Below are positions 1-6,491 of a stretch of DNA of 36,283 nucleotides, piece by piece. The position numbers and the translations under genes are program-made. Source of the stretch: Acidobacteriota bacterium (GTDB lineage Bacteria; Acidobacteriota; Vicinamibacteria; Vicinamibacterales; UBA8438); NCBI GenBank assembly GCA_009861545.1, contig VXME01000053.1:1-36283 (forward strand). Reading direction: 5' to 3'. Each line of letters starts with the position of its first letter. Position 1 is the first letter of the stretch. The notes under the pieces were generated by a model that ran no database searches, had not been told where the DNA came from, and saw only the letters and a program-made list of their open reading frames with translations.

Positions 1-55
1 CCCCCCCACCCCCCCCCCCCCCCCCCCCGCCCCCCCCCCCCCCCCCCCCCCCCCC
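1..55. other. Poly-C tract at window edge
   Basis: 53 of the first 55 bases are C, with only an A at position 8 and a G at position 29. A homopolymer of this length at the very start of the sequence is most simply a contig-end or sequencing/assembly artefact. Nothing in it codes, and no gene depends on it. Confidence 0.7.
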
Positions 56-157
56 GGCCGGGAGGCGGCGGGCGGGAGACGTGGCGCGGGAAGCGAATCC
101 CCGACGCCGAGAGCGAAAAAGACGGACAATGGACACCGAACGCGAAACGGGGATCTG

Positions 158-1132
158 ATGGTGAACGCACTGCAGTCGCCGAGGCGCCCGGCGCAACCGG
201 CCGGCGCGGACCTGGAAGCCGGCGGCGAGAATCGCGCTGTACTCACGGCGCTCTATCGCGGGCTGCTCGGGATCCGGGTCGCGCTGGCGGCGGCGCTTCT
301 GGGCGGAACCGTCACCGCCGCCCCGGCGGCGGAGCTGCAGCCCCAGACGGTCGCGGCCTGGAACCGCTACGTCGAGGCGACGGAACGGCGCATCGCGGCG
401 GAGCTGGAGAACGGGCGCCCCGACCGGTTCTTCGTGCGGGACTTCGGCGACGGCGCGGCCGAGGCGCGCCGGGAGGTCGTCGCCGGACGGATCCGCATCG
501 ACAAGTTGGAGACGCGCGATGCGGAGGGAGAGCCGATCCGGGTGCCGAAGGGGGCCATCCACCACTGGCTCGGCAGCGCCCTCATCCCGGACGTCACGCT
601 GGAGGAAGTTCTTCACGCCCTCATCTACGCGGTCGAGCCGCAGGAGCTGCAGGACGACGTGATGGAGTCGCGCGTGCTCGCGCGCCCCGGCGAGGATCGG
701 CTGGAGCTGTTCCTCAAGCTGCGCCGCAAGCAGGTCGTCACGGTGCACTTCAACAGCGAGCACGCCGCGGCATACACCCGCCACCGGCCGGGCCTGGCGT
801 CGAGCCGCTCCGTCGCGACCCGCATCGCCGAGCTGGACGGCGCCGGTACGCCCCGCGAACGCGAGAAGCCGGTCGGCCGGGACCGCGGCTTCCTCTGGCG
901 GCTGAACACCTACTGGCGGTACCAGCAGGTCGACGGGGGCGTCATCATCGAGTTGGAGTCGATAAGCCTGAGCCGGGGCATCCCGCGCCTCCTCCGCTGG
1001 ATGGTGTCGCCGCTGATCAACCGGGCGGCGCGGGACGTCCTGACGCAGACGCTGGCGTCAATGGCCGAGGTTCTCAGCGCCCGCGCGCCGGCCGCGTTCG
1101 GCAAGCCGGCCGCACGCGCCCTGCACCCCTGA
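158..1132 (+). CDS. Exported START/SRPBCC-like protein, function unknown
   Basis: A 324-residue protein. Residues about 33-58 form a hydrophobic segment ending in Ala-rich sequence (LAAALLGGTVTAAPAAE), which reads as a signal peptide preceded by an unusually long polar N-terminus. The true start could therefore lie further in, but no internal Met sits well, so the first ATG is kept. The C-terminal third has a segment around WRYQQVDGGVIIELESISL followed by a closing helix with RLLRWMVSPLIN. This is the usual pattern of the last strands and long helix of START/SRPBCC-fold lipid-binding proteins. The fold call is inferred from that pattern; no ligand can be named. The stop lies only 4 bases before the M23 peptidase start, so the two are probably co-transcribed. 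Confidence 0.8.
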   Translation: MVNALQSPRRPAQPAGADLEAGGENRAVLTALYRGLLGIRVALAAALLGGTVTAAPAAELQPQTVAAWNRYVEATERRIAAELENGRPDRFFVRDFGDGAAEARREVVAGRIRIDKLETRDAEGEPIRVPKGAIHHWLGSALIPDVTLEEVLHALIYAVEPQELQDDVMESRVLARPGEDRLELFLKLRRKQVVTVHFNSEHAAAYTRHRPGLASSRSVATRIAELDGAGTPREREKPVGRDRGFLWRLNTYWRYQQVDGGVIIELESISLSRGIPRLLRWMVSPLINRAARDVLTQTLASMAEVLSARAPAAFGKPAARALHP

Positions 1133-1136
1133 TTCC

Positions 1137-2126
1137 ATGCCCGATCGTCGCTGGCGTCCGCGGCGTCCTCTGCGTCCGCTGCCGCGGCCGGACCCGGCCG
1201 AGCGGCGGGCGATCGACGGCTGGGTGCGCGTCGTGCCCGGCGTCCTCGCGGCGCACCTGCTCCTGCTGGCGACGCTGTGGGCCCGGCCGGGGCACCTGGC
1301 CCTGTGGTTGTGGTACGGGGCGCCGATCGCCCTGGCGCTGACGACCGCCGTCCTGCTCGTCGCCTCGCGGCGGTCCGCGCATCGCTGGAAGCACGGCGCC
1401 AACGTCTGGCAATTGCTGGCCTACGTGGGCCTGTTCGCGGTGATCTTCACGCTGCCGGTCTACGATCCGTACCCCTCCTCGTACGACGAACGGCCGAGCC
1501 GCGTAGCGTTCCGCCTGCCCCTCGACGAGCCGCTGACCGTCGCCTGGGGCGGGCCGACCTCCGAGGTCAACTACCACGTGTTTCTCCCCGACCAGCGCTG
1601 GGCGTACGATCTGGTCGTCACGCGCGAGGGACGCACGTTCCGCACGGACGGGGTCGCCCTCGACGACTACCACGCCTACGGGTTGCCGGTGTACGCGCCG
1701 GCCGCCGGTGTCGTCTTCGCGGCGCACGACGGCGACCCGGAGGTGGAGATCGGGGCAACGCGCTGGGGCATGGCCGGTCTCGGCAATCACGTCGGCATCG
1801 AGGTGGCGCCGCGCGAGTACCTGTTCATCGGCCACCTACAGCCGGGAACCGTCGCCGTCTCCCGCGGCGAGCGCGTCATCGCCGGCCAGTTGCTGGGGCG
1901 CGTGGGCAACTCGGGCAACAGCAGTGAGCCGCACGTGCACCTGCACCTGCAGGATTCCATGCGTCCCTACTTCGGAGAGGGCATCCCGTTCCACTTCCAC
2001 GGCTACCGTCACGAGGGCCGCGTCGTCACCCGCGGCATGCCGCAGGGCGGCCGGCGCGGCGGCCTGTACCGCGGCGACCGCATCGCGCACGTGCCGGCGG
2101 AGCAGGCGGCCGGCGGGAGCGAATGA
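1137..2126 (+). CDS. Membrane-anchored M23 family metallopeptidase
   Basis: A 329-residue protein with three hydrophobic segments at about residues 30-50, 56-75 and 90-105, then a periplasm-facing LytM/M23 peptidase domain. M23 enzymes are zinc endopeptidases that usually cut peptidoglycan cross-links. The second zinc motif is clear as HVHLH at residues 266-270, preceded by GRVGNSGNSSEPH. The first site is likely His147 and Asp158 (NYH...WAYD). Its spacing is longer than the classical HxxxD, but it looks like the sub-group whose members carry a QRYAYD-type motif. The domain also has the expected GNHVGIEV and IGHLQPGT strands. Whether it cuts peptidoglycan or acts as a scaffold is not decided by sequence. 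It follows the START-like gene by 4 bases. Confidence 0.88.
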   Translation: MPDRRWRPRRPLRPLPRPDPAERRAIDGWVRVVPGVLAAHLLLLATLWARPGHLALWLWYGAPIALALTTAVLLVASRRSAHRWKHGANVWQLLAYVGLFAVIFTLPVYDPYPSSYDERPSRVAFRLPLDEPLTVAWGGPTSEVNYHVFLPDQRWAYDLVVTREGRTFRTDGVALDDYHAYGLPVYAPAAGVVFAAHDGDPEVEIGATRWGMAGLGNHVGIEVAPREYLFIGHLQPGTVAVSRGERVIAGQLLGRVGNSGNSSEPHVHLHLQDSMRPYFGEGIPFHFHGYRHEGRVVTRGMPQGGRRGGLYRGDRIAHVPAEQAAGGSE

Positions 2127-2151
2127 CCGCCTGCGCCCCACGATCCGGGCT

Positions 2152-2180
2152 TTGCATTCTGCACGGTCAGGGAGTAGTCT
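2152..2180 (+). promoter_or_regulatory. Possible sigma-70 promoter of the RRM gene
   Basis: TTGCAT at 2152-2157 and TAGTCT at 2175-2180 are separated by 17 bases in the 209-base gap upstream of the RRM gene. Each hexamer keeps only three or four consensus bases, so the call rests mainly on spacing and position. If correct, the mRNA would have a leader of about 150 nt. Confidence 0.25.
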
Positions 2181-2335
2181 GGCCGTAGACTGCGGTTGCG
2201 GACCCGCTCACTCACCCCCATCGAGCACCCACGAGATCTGATGAGATTGGCCGTCCCGCCTCGGATGATCTTCGCTGCGATGGGTTCGGCGGGGCTCGGC
2301 GCGGCCGCACGGGGCGACACGGAAGGAGTCACCGG

Positions 2336-2647
2336 ATGGGTCAGAGGTTGTACGTTGGGAACATTCCGTTTGCCGCGGGAGAGGACGATCTTCGCGATCT
2401 GTTCTCGCGGTTCGGAACCATCGAGTCGGTATATATCGTGACGGATCGGGCGACGGGACGCCCGCGCGGCTTTGCCTTCGTCGAGATGGTGAACGACGAG
2501 GACGCACAGAAGGCGATCAGCGAGTTGGACCAGACCGAGTTCCAGGGACGCCGACTCGCCGTCAACGAGGCCCGGCCGCGCGCGCCGCGGCCGGACGGAC
2601 CGCCCGACGACGGCTTCCGCGGCCGGCGCCGCGAACCCCGCTGGTAG
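2336..2647 (+). CDS. Small RRM-domain RNA-binding protein
   Basis: A 103-residue protein made of one RNA recognition motif (residues 3-80) and a short Arg/Pro/Gly-rich tail. RNP2 is LYVGNI near the N-terminus and RNP1 is RGFAFVEM near residue 46, both with the aromatic residues that stack on RNA bases. This is the architecture of bacterial and cyanobacterial glycine-rich RNA-binding proteins, which bind single-stranded RNA and are often cold- or stress-induced. A GGAAGGAG ribosome site lies just before the ATG. The gene stands alone, with a 209-base leader and promoter region before it and a strong hairpin after it, so it is probably a single-gene transcript. Confidence 0.93.
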   Translation: MGQRLYVGNIPFAAGEDDLRDLFSRFGTIESVYIVTDRATGRPRGFAFVEMVNDEDAQKAISELDQTEFQGRRLAVNEARPRAPRPDGPPDDGFRGRRREPRW

Positions 2648-2652
2648 GACGT

Positions 2653-2679
2653 CGGGACGCCGCCCCGCGCGGCGTCCCG
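2653..2679 (+). terminator. Strong GC hairpin after the RRM gene
   Basis: An 11-bp perfect stem (arms 2653-2663 and 2669-2679) encloses a 5-base loop and begins 5 bases after the RRM stop codon. It is followed by only two T residues, so as an intrinsic terminator it is weak in its U-tract. The position between two independent genes and the perfect stem still make termination or 3'-end protection the best explanation. Confidence 0.55.
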
Positions 2680-2748
2680 TTCCACCATCGGCCCGACGCG
2701 AATTCCCCCGGGGAAACGGACTTTTCGCAAGACTTGCAGCAGGTTCCC

Positions 2749-4461
2749 ATGCCATCGGTTCAGCCCCGCACGGAGGTGCACGACGTCGTCGTCATCGGGT
2801 CGGGCGCGGGCGGGGCGACCGCCGCGCACGTGCTCACCGGCCTCGGTATCCGCGTCACGCTGCTCGAAGCGGGGCCGATGCTGGATCCGCTCACCGAGTT
2901 CAAGCAGCGCCGCTGGCCGTACGACTACGACCACCGGGGCGCGGAGGAGGGAGGCCGGCGCTACTTCGGCGGCGGCAAGCCGTTCGGGTTCTTCGCGACG
3001 ACCAGCGGCGGCTGGGAGCTCGACGGCGAGCCGTACACCGTGGCCGACGGCACCAACGACTTCTGGTGGTTCCGATCGCGTATCGTCGGCGGACGGACCA
3101 ACCACTACGGCCGCATCTCGCTGCGGTTCTCCGACTACGACTTCAACCCCCGCGATCGCGACGGCCTCGGCTGGAACTGGCCGATCACCTACGAGGACCT
3201 CGCGCCCTGGTACGACCGGGCGGAGGCGTTCATCGGCGTCGTCGGCAGCCGCGAGGGGATCCGGAGCGCGCCCGACGGCGTCTTCCACGATCCCCCGCCG
3301 CCCAAGGCGCACGAGCTGCTCATTCAGCGCGCCAGCGGAAGGATGGGCATCCCCTGCATTCCCAACCGGCGGGCGGTCATCACCCACGCCATCAACGGCC
3401 GGCCCGCCTGCCACTACTGCGGGCAGTGCGGCCGCGGCTGCCTGACCGGGTCGAACTACTCGGCGAGCCAGACGCAGATCTTCCCGGCGCTCGAGACCGG
3501 GCGGCTCGAGGTGATCGACCTGGCCATGGCGCGGGCGATCACCACCGGGGCGGACGGCCGGGTCGACGGGGTCGTCTACGTCGACAAGCGGACGGGACAG
3601 GAACGGCGGGTGCGCTGCCGCACGCTGGTCCTGGCCGCGAGCGCCTGCGAGTCGGCGCGCCTGCTGCTGAACTCGAAGACCGCCGGGCATCCCGACGGCG
3701 TCGGCAACTCGTCCGGCGTGGTGGGCCGCTACCTGATGGACACGGTGGGGTACGACATCGGGGGGACGGTGCCCGCGCTCGAAGGGCTGCCGCGCTACAA
3801 CAGCGACGGGGCCGGCGGCGCACATCTGTACATGCCGTGGTGGGGCTGGGAGCGCCAGCAGGCGCTCGGCTTTCCACGCGGCTACCACATCGAGATCGGC
3901 GGCGGCTACGGCATGCCCGGCATCGGCGCCTTCGGCGGCGCGGCGCGGCGCGGCGGCTACGGCGCCGCGATCAAGGAGCAGGTGCGGCGCGACTACGGCA
4001 CGCGGGTCTCTTTTGCCGGCCGCGGCGAGATGATCCCGAACGAGGCGAGCTTCTGCGAGATCGACCCCGACGTGGTCGACCGCTACGGCATCCCGGTCCT
4101 GCGCTTCCACTTCCAGTGGAGCGACCACGAGCGGCGGCAGGCGCGGCACATGCGCGAGACGTTCACCGAGCTCATCACCCTGATGGGCGGCGAGCCGCAG
4201 CCGCCGGGCGCCCGCGACGCCGCCGGGATCTCCATCGGCGGCAGCATCATCCACGAGGTCGGCACGGCCCGCATGGGAAACGACCCGCGGACGTCGGCGC
4301 TGAACGGGTTCTGCCAGTCGCACGATGCGCCGAACCTGTTCGTGTGCGACGCGGCGAGCTTCGTCAGCAACCCCGACAAGAACCCGACGCTGACCATCAA
4401 CGCGCTCGCCTGGCGCGCGTCCGAGTACCTCGCCGAGGCGTTGCGCAGCGGCGACCTCTGA
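2749..4461 (+). CDS. GMC-family FAD-dependent dehydrogenase, catalytic subunit
   Basis: A 570-residue flavoprotein of the glucose-methanol-choline family. The N-terminal dinucleotide fold is plain (VVVIGSGAGGATAAHVL). The C-terminal catalytic region carries HEVGTARMG and NPTLTINALAW, typical of GMC proteins. Four cysteines in CHYCGQCGRGC (Cys221, 224, 227, 231) resemble the cysteine-rich segment that holds an iron-sulphur cluster in FAD-dependent glucose and related sugar dehydrogenases. The protein has no signal peptide; the next gene carries a Tat signal, so the pair is probably exported together. The ATG at 2749 is preferred because AGCAGG precedes it; an in-frame TTG at 2734 is the alternative. 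The substrate is not evident; sugar or polyol oxidation is inferred. Confidence 0.92.
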   Translation: MPSVQPRTEVHDVVVIGSGAGGATAAHVLTGLGIRVTLLEAGPMLDPLTEFKQRRWPYDYDHRGAEEGGRRYFGGGKPFGFFATTSGGWELDGEPYTVADGTNDFWWFRSRIVGGRTNHYGRISLRFSDYDFNPRDRDGLGWNWPITYEDLAPWYDRAEAFIGVVGSREGIRSAPDGVFHDPPPPKAHELLIQRASGRMGIPCIPNRRAVITHAINGRPACHYCGQCGRGCLTGSNYSASQTQIFPALETGRLEVIDLAMARAITTGADGRVDGVVYVDKRTGQERRVRCRTLVLAASACESARLLLNSKTAGHPDGVGNSSGVVGRYLMDTVGYDIGGTVPALEGLPRYNSDGAGGAHLYMPWWGWERQQALGFPRGYHIEIGGGYGMPGIGAFGGAARRGGYGAAIKEQVRRDYGTRVSFAGRGEMIPNEASFCEIDPDVVDRYGIPVLRFHFQWSDHERRQARHMRETFTELITLMGGEPQPPGARDAAGISIGGSIIHEVGTARMGNDPRTSALNGFCQSHDAPNLFVCDAASFVSNPDKNPTLTINALAWRASEYLAEALRSGDL

Positions 4462-4480
4462 AACCGGGGGCGGAGAAGCC

Positions 4481-5143
4481 ATGGGGACCGGGGCAAACGG
4501 AGCCGGCATCGTGACGACGACCGGCGGGACGGGGATCACGCGGCGCGAGGTGCTGCGGCAGTTGGCGCTGGCGGTCACCGCCGCGGGCGCGGGGATGTTC
4601 AACGTCGAGGCGGCGCGGGTGGTCCACGCCCTGGCCGGCGAGGCCCGGGCCCAGGCGGGCGGCTACTCGCCGGCGGCGCTGAGCGCGCACCAGTTCCGAA
4701 CCGTCACCCGGCTCGCCGAGCTGATCGTGCCGGCCGACGCGGGCGGGGGGAGCGCCGTCGAGGCGGGCGCGCCCGAGTTCATCGACCTGCTCTGCAGCCA
4801 GAATCCGGACCTGATGGGCATCTACGCCGACGGGCTGGAATGGCTCGACACGGCCACCCGGCACGCCCAGGGCCGGACGTTCGTCGACGCCAGCGCCGCG
4901 CAGCAGACGGCAATGCTCGACGCACTGGTCGCCGCCGAGCGCGGCGAGCCGTCGTCTGCGGATCTGCGGGACGGCCTGGGCTTCTTCAACTGGGTCCGCG
5001 GGATGACGGTGGACGCCTACTACACCAGCCCGATCGGCATCGCCGACGTCGGCTTCGCGGGCAACCGCGTGCTCGCCGCGTACGAGACCCCGCGCGAGGC
5101 GACCGAGTTCGTCGCCCGCCGCGCGGACGAGCTGGGCCTCTGA
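4481..5143 (+). CDS. Gluconate 2-dehydrogenase subunit 3 family protein, Tat-exported
   Basis: A 220-residue protein. Residues 19-40 hold a twin-arginine signal (TRREVLRQLALAV). The mature part has the features of the gluconate_2-dh3 family (FRTVTRLAELIVPAD, GLGFFNWVRGMTVDAYYTSPIG). In known FAD-dehydrogenase complexes this small subunit carries the Tat signal and escorts the folded flavoprotein across the membrane. It starts 19 bases after the GMC gene, which supports a two-subunit enzyme. No cytochrome c subunit, the usual third partner, is encoded next to it, so the electron acceptor is unknown. Confidence 0.9.
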   Translation: MGTGANGAGIVTTTGGTGITRREVLRQLALAVTAAGAGMFNVEAARVVHALAGEARAQAGGYSPAALSAHQFRTVTRLAELIVPADAGGGSAVEAGAPEFIDLLCSQNPDLMGIYADGLEWLDTATRHAQGRTFVDASAAQQTAMLDALVAAERGEPSSADLRDGLGFFNWVRGMTVDAYYTSPIGIADVGFAGNRVLAAYETPREATEFVARRADELGL

Positions 5144-5179
5144 ACACCTGCCGCACAGGAGTTTCGCATCAGCGAGACT

Positions 5180-5204
5180 CCCAACGCGACCCGCCAGGGT
5201 TGGG
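5180..5204. terminator. Weak hairpin between dehydrogenase operon and small gene
   Basis: CCCAAC (5180-5185) and GTTGGG (5199-5204) form a 6-bp stem with a 13-base loop about 40 bases after the dehydrogenase operon. No T run follows. It may be a weak terminator or may be chance in GC-rich DNA. Confidence 0.25.
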
Positions 5205-5273
5205 CCTCTGATAGACTGAAAAGCCCCTGAGCGCCGCGCGCGCTCACCTCTTTCAGCAACCCGGAGGAGACGT

Positions 5274-5534
5274 ATGGCGAACCGAGGTCGTCCCACCCAG
5301 ACGAAGCGGCAACGCGAGCGTGCCCGACAGGAGCGTGCGCGCATGAAGACCGAGCGGCGCGCCGAGGCGAAGGTCCGGCGGCAGGAAGCCCCGGCCCGCC
5401 CCACCGACTTCGATCCCGACATCGCCGGGATGGTCCCCGGACCGCAGGCGATGCCCGATTGGCAGCGCGAGTTCTTCGAAGAGGAGCAGCGCGCCAAGGA
5501 AGCGGCCGAAAAGGCCGCGCGGGAAGGCAAGTAG
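5274..5534 (+). CDS. Small highly charged protein, function unknown
   Basis: An 86-residue protein. The first 45 residues are very basic and contain repeated Arg/Gln/Glu-rich helix (RQRERARQERARMKTERR). The last 25 residues form a charged Glu/Ala/Lys helix after WQREFF, with a short Pro/Asp segment in between. A strong GGAGGAG ribosome site lies just before the ATG, which makes translation likely despite the low complexity. No domain is recognised. The composition would suit a nucleic-acid- or ribosome-associated protein, but that is only inference. It is convergent with hsp20. Confidence 0.72.
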   Translation: MANRGRPTQTKRQRERARQERARMKTERRAEAKVRRQEAPARPTDFDPDIAGMVPGPQAMPDWQREFFEEEQRAKEAAEKAAREGK

Positions 5535-5672
5535 GCCGCGCACCGCGGTCCGCGCACTGCCCGAAGCCGGCGCGCCTTTCCCCGCGGCACAACACAGCCG
5601 GCGACGACGATTGCCGCCCGGGGACAGCCCCGCTGCCCCCGGACGGCGTGACCCATCCGGCCGGTCCTGCGC

Positions 5673-6140
5673 CTAGGCGGCGTGCTCGACGCCGGCGCCG
5701 GAGTCGCCCGCGCCGATGGCGATGCGCCGCGGCCTGGCCGCCTCGGCCAGCGGCAGGCTCAGCACCAGCATCCCGTTGTCGTAGCTCGCCACGACCTTCT
5801 CCGCGTCGACGTTCGCCGGCAGCGTGAACGTCCGCTCGAAGCGGCCGTAGTGAAACTCCGACGTGTGCCCCGGGCGCTTCGTCTCGGTGCGCGTGCGCTC
5901 GCCGGAGATCGTCAGGCGGTTGCCGTGCAGGTCGATGTGCACGTCCTTCGGCGCGATTCCCGGCAGCGCCACCCGGATCTTCCAGCCGTCGTCGCCCGAG
6001 TCGACCTCCGTGGCCGGGATCCAGGCCGTCGCCGGCGCTCCCGCGCGCTCGTCGCCGACGTAGCGCCCGAACACCCGATCCATCTCCCGGTGCAGGCCGG
6101 TCAGCTCCTCGAACGGGTTCCAACGCGTCATGCTCAACAT
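5673..6140 (-). CDS. Hsp20/alpha-crystallin small heat shock protein
   Basis: A 155-residue small heat shock protein that would hold unfolding proteins in a refoldable state without ATP. The N-terminal arm includes WNPFEEL and the alpha-crystallin domain spans about residues 45-135. Family landmarks are ALPGIAPKDVHIDL, NRLTISGER, YGRFERTFTLP and the closing NGMLVLSLPL. A C-terminal I-x-I anchor (IAI) used for oligomer assembly is present. The ATG at 6140 is chosen because AAGGAGGAGG lies just upstream; a second in-frame ATG at 6131 is less well placed. An AT-rich promoter region with dyad symmetry lies about 90-120 bases upstream and suggests heat or stress control. Confidence 0.95.
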   Translation of the reverse strand: MLSMTRWNPFEELTGLHREMDRVFGRYVGDERAGAPATAWIPATEVDSGDDGWKIRVALPGIAPKDVHIDLHGNRLTISGERTRTETKRPGHTSEFHYGRFERTFTLPANVDAEKVVASYDNGMLVLSLPLAEAARPRRIAIGAGDSGAGVEHAA

Positions 6141-6232
6141 CGCGATCCTCCTCCTTCTGACGCCCTTCTTGCGCGTCCTTGCGCGCCGAATCCCGTGCCC
6201 GGCGCCGCGTTGTCCGTGTCATCCATGCATCC

Positions 6233-6261
6233 ACTCTACAAGATGACTTTTTATGAGTCAA
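6233..6261 (-). promoter_or_regulatory. Candidate sigma-70 promoter of hsp20
   Basis: Read on the minus strand, TTGACT (plus 6256-6261) and TAGAGT (plus 6233-6238) are separated by exactly 17 bases, about 95 bases before the hsp20 start. The -35 keeps five consensus bases and the -10 four. The block is one of the few AT-rich stretches in the window. Confidence 0.55.
6244..6260. promoter_or_regulatory. Inverted repeat overlapping the hsp20 -35 box
   Basis: TGACT (6244-6248) and AGTCA (6256-6260) are perfect 5-bp arms around a 7-base spacer, with outer AAGAT/ATCTT sequence at 6240-6244 and 6265-6269. The right arm overlaps the candidate -35 box, the usual place for a repressor. The 7-base spacer and a CTTGA core recall the HspR operator HAIR (CTTGAGT-N7-ACTCAAG), but the outer bases do not match it fully, so the regulator is unknown. 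Confidence 0.45.
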
Positions 6262-6391
6262 GTAATCTTAGTGTGTATCACTCACTCACGACAGATGAGA
6301 CGGAAGCGAGCCCGGAGAAGTTCCCGGACCGGACAGTTTTCGCCTTGTGCGAGGCGGGATGTTCAGTGAAGGGGCCGCGGATCGGGGCTAT

Positions 6392-6435
6392 GAGCCTGCG
6401 CCGCAGAAGGCAGCGAAGTGGCGAGGCGCAGGCTC
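6392..6435. repeat. Perfect 11-bp inverted repeat, possible 3' hairpin
   Basis: GAGCCTGCGCC (6392-6402) is exactly reverse-complemented at 6425-6435 with a 22-base spacer. It begins 57 bases past the aminopeptidase stop on the minus strand. No T-tract follows on either strand, so it is either a Rho-dependent-type 3' hairpin or a REP-like repeat. Confidence 0.4.
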
Positions 6436-6491
6436 CTGGGACGGTAGGGGCTGGGGCCGAACGCGGGGCCCTGGCGCCGGGTCTGGCGGCG

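Larger units (their letters stand above)
6141..6491. other. Intergenic region: hsp20 control region plus GC hairpin
   Basis: This 351-base stretch holds no convincing gene. Its first third is the hsp20 leader. The section 6231-6300 is markedly AT-rich for this genome and carries the candidate promoter and dyads. The section 6392-6435 carries a perfect 11-bp inverted repeat. The remainder, up to the end of the aminopeptidase gene, shows nothing further. Confidence 0.6.

Noticed and set aside
2341-4602. A 753-codon open frame on the minus strand
   Set aside because: Antisense to the RRM and GMC genes; Arg/Ala/Val-rich without domains.
6240-6290. CIRCE or full HAIR heat-shock operator upstream of hsp20
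   Set aside because: CIRCE (TTAGCACTC-N9-GAGTGCTAA) is absent, and the HAIR resemblance is limited to CTTGA and the 7-base spacing.
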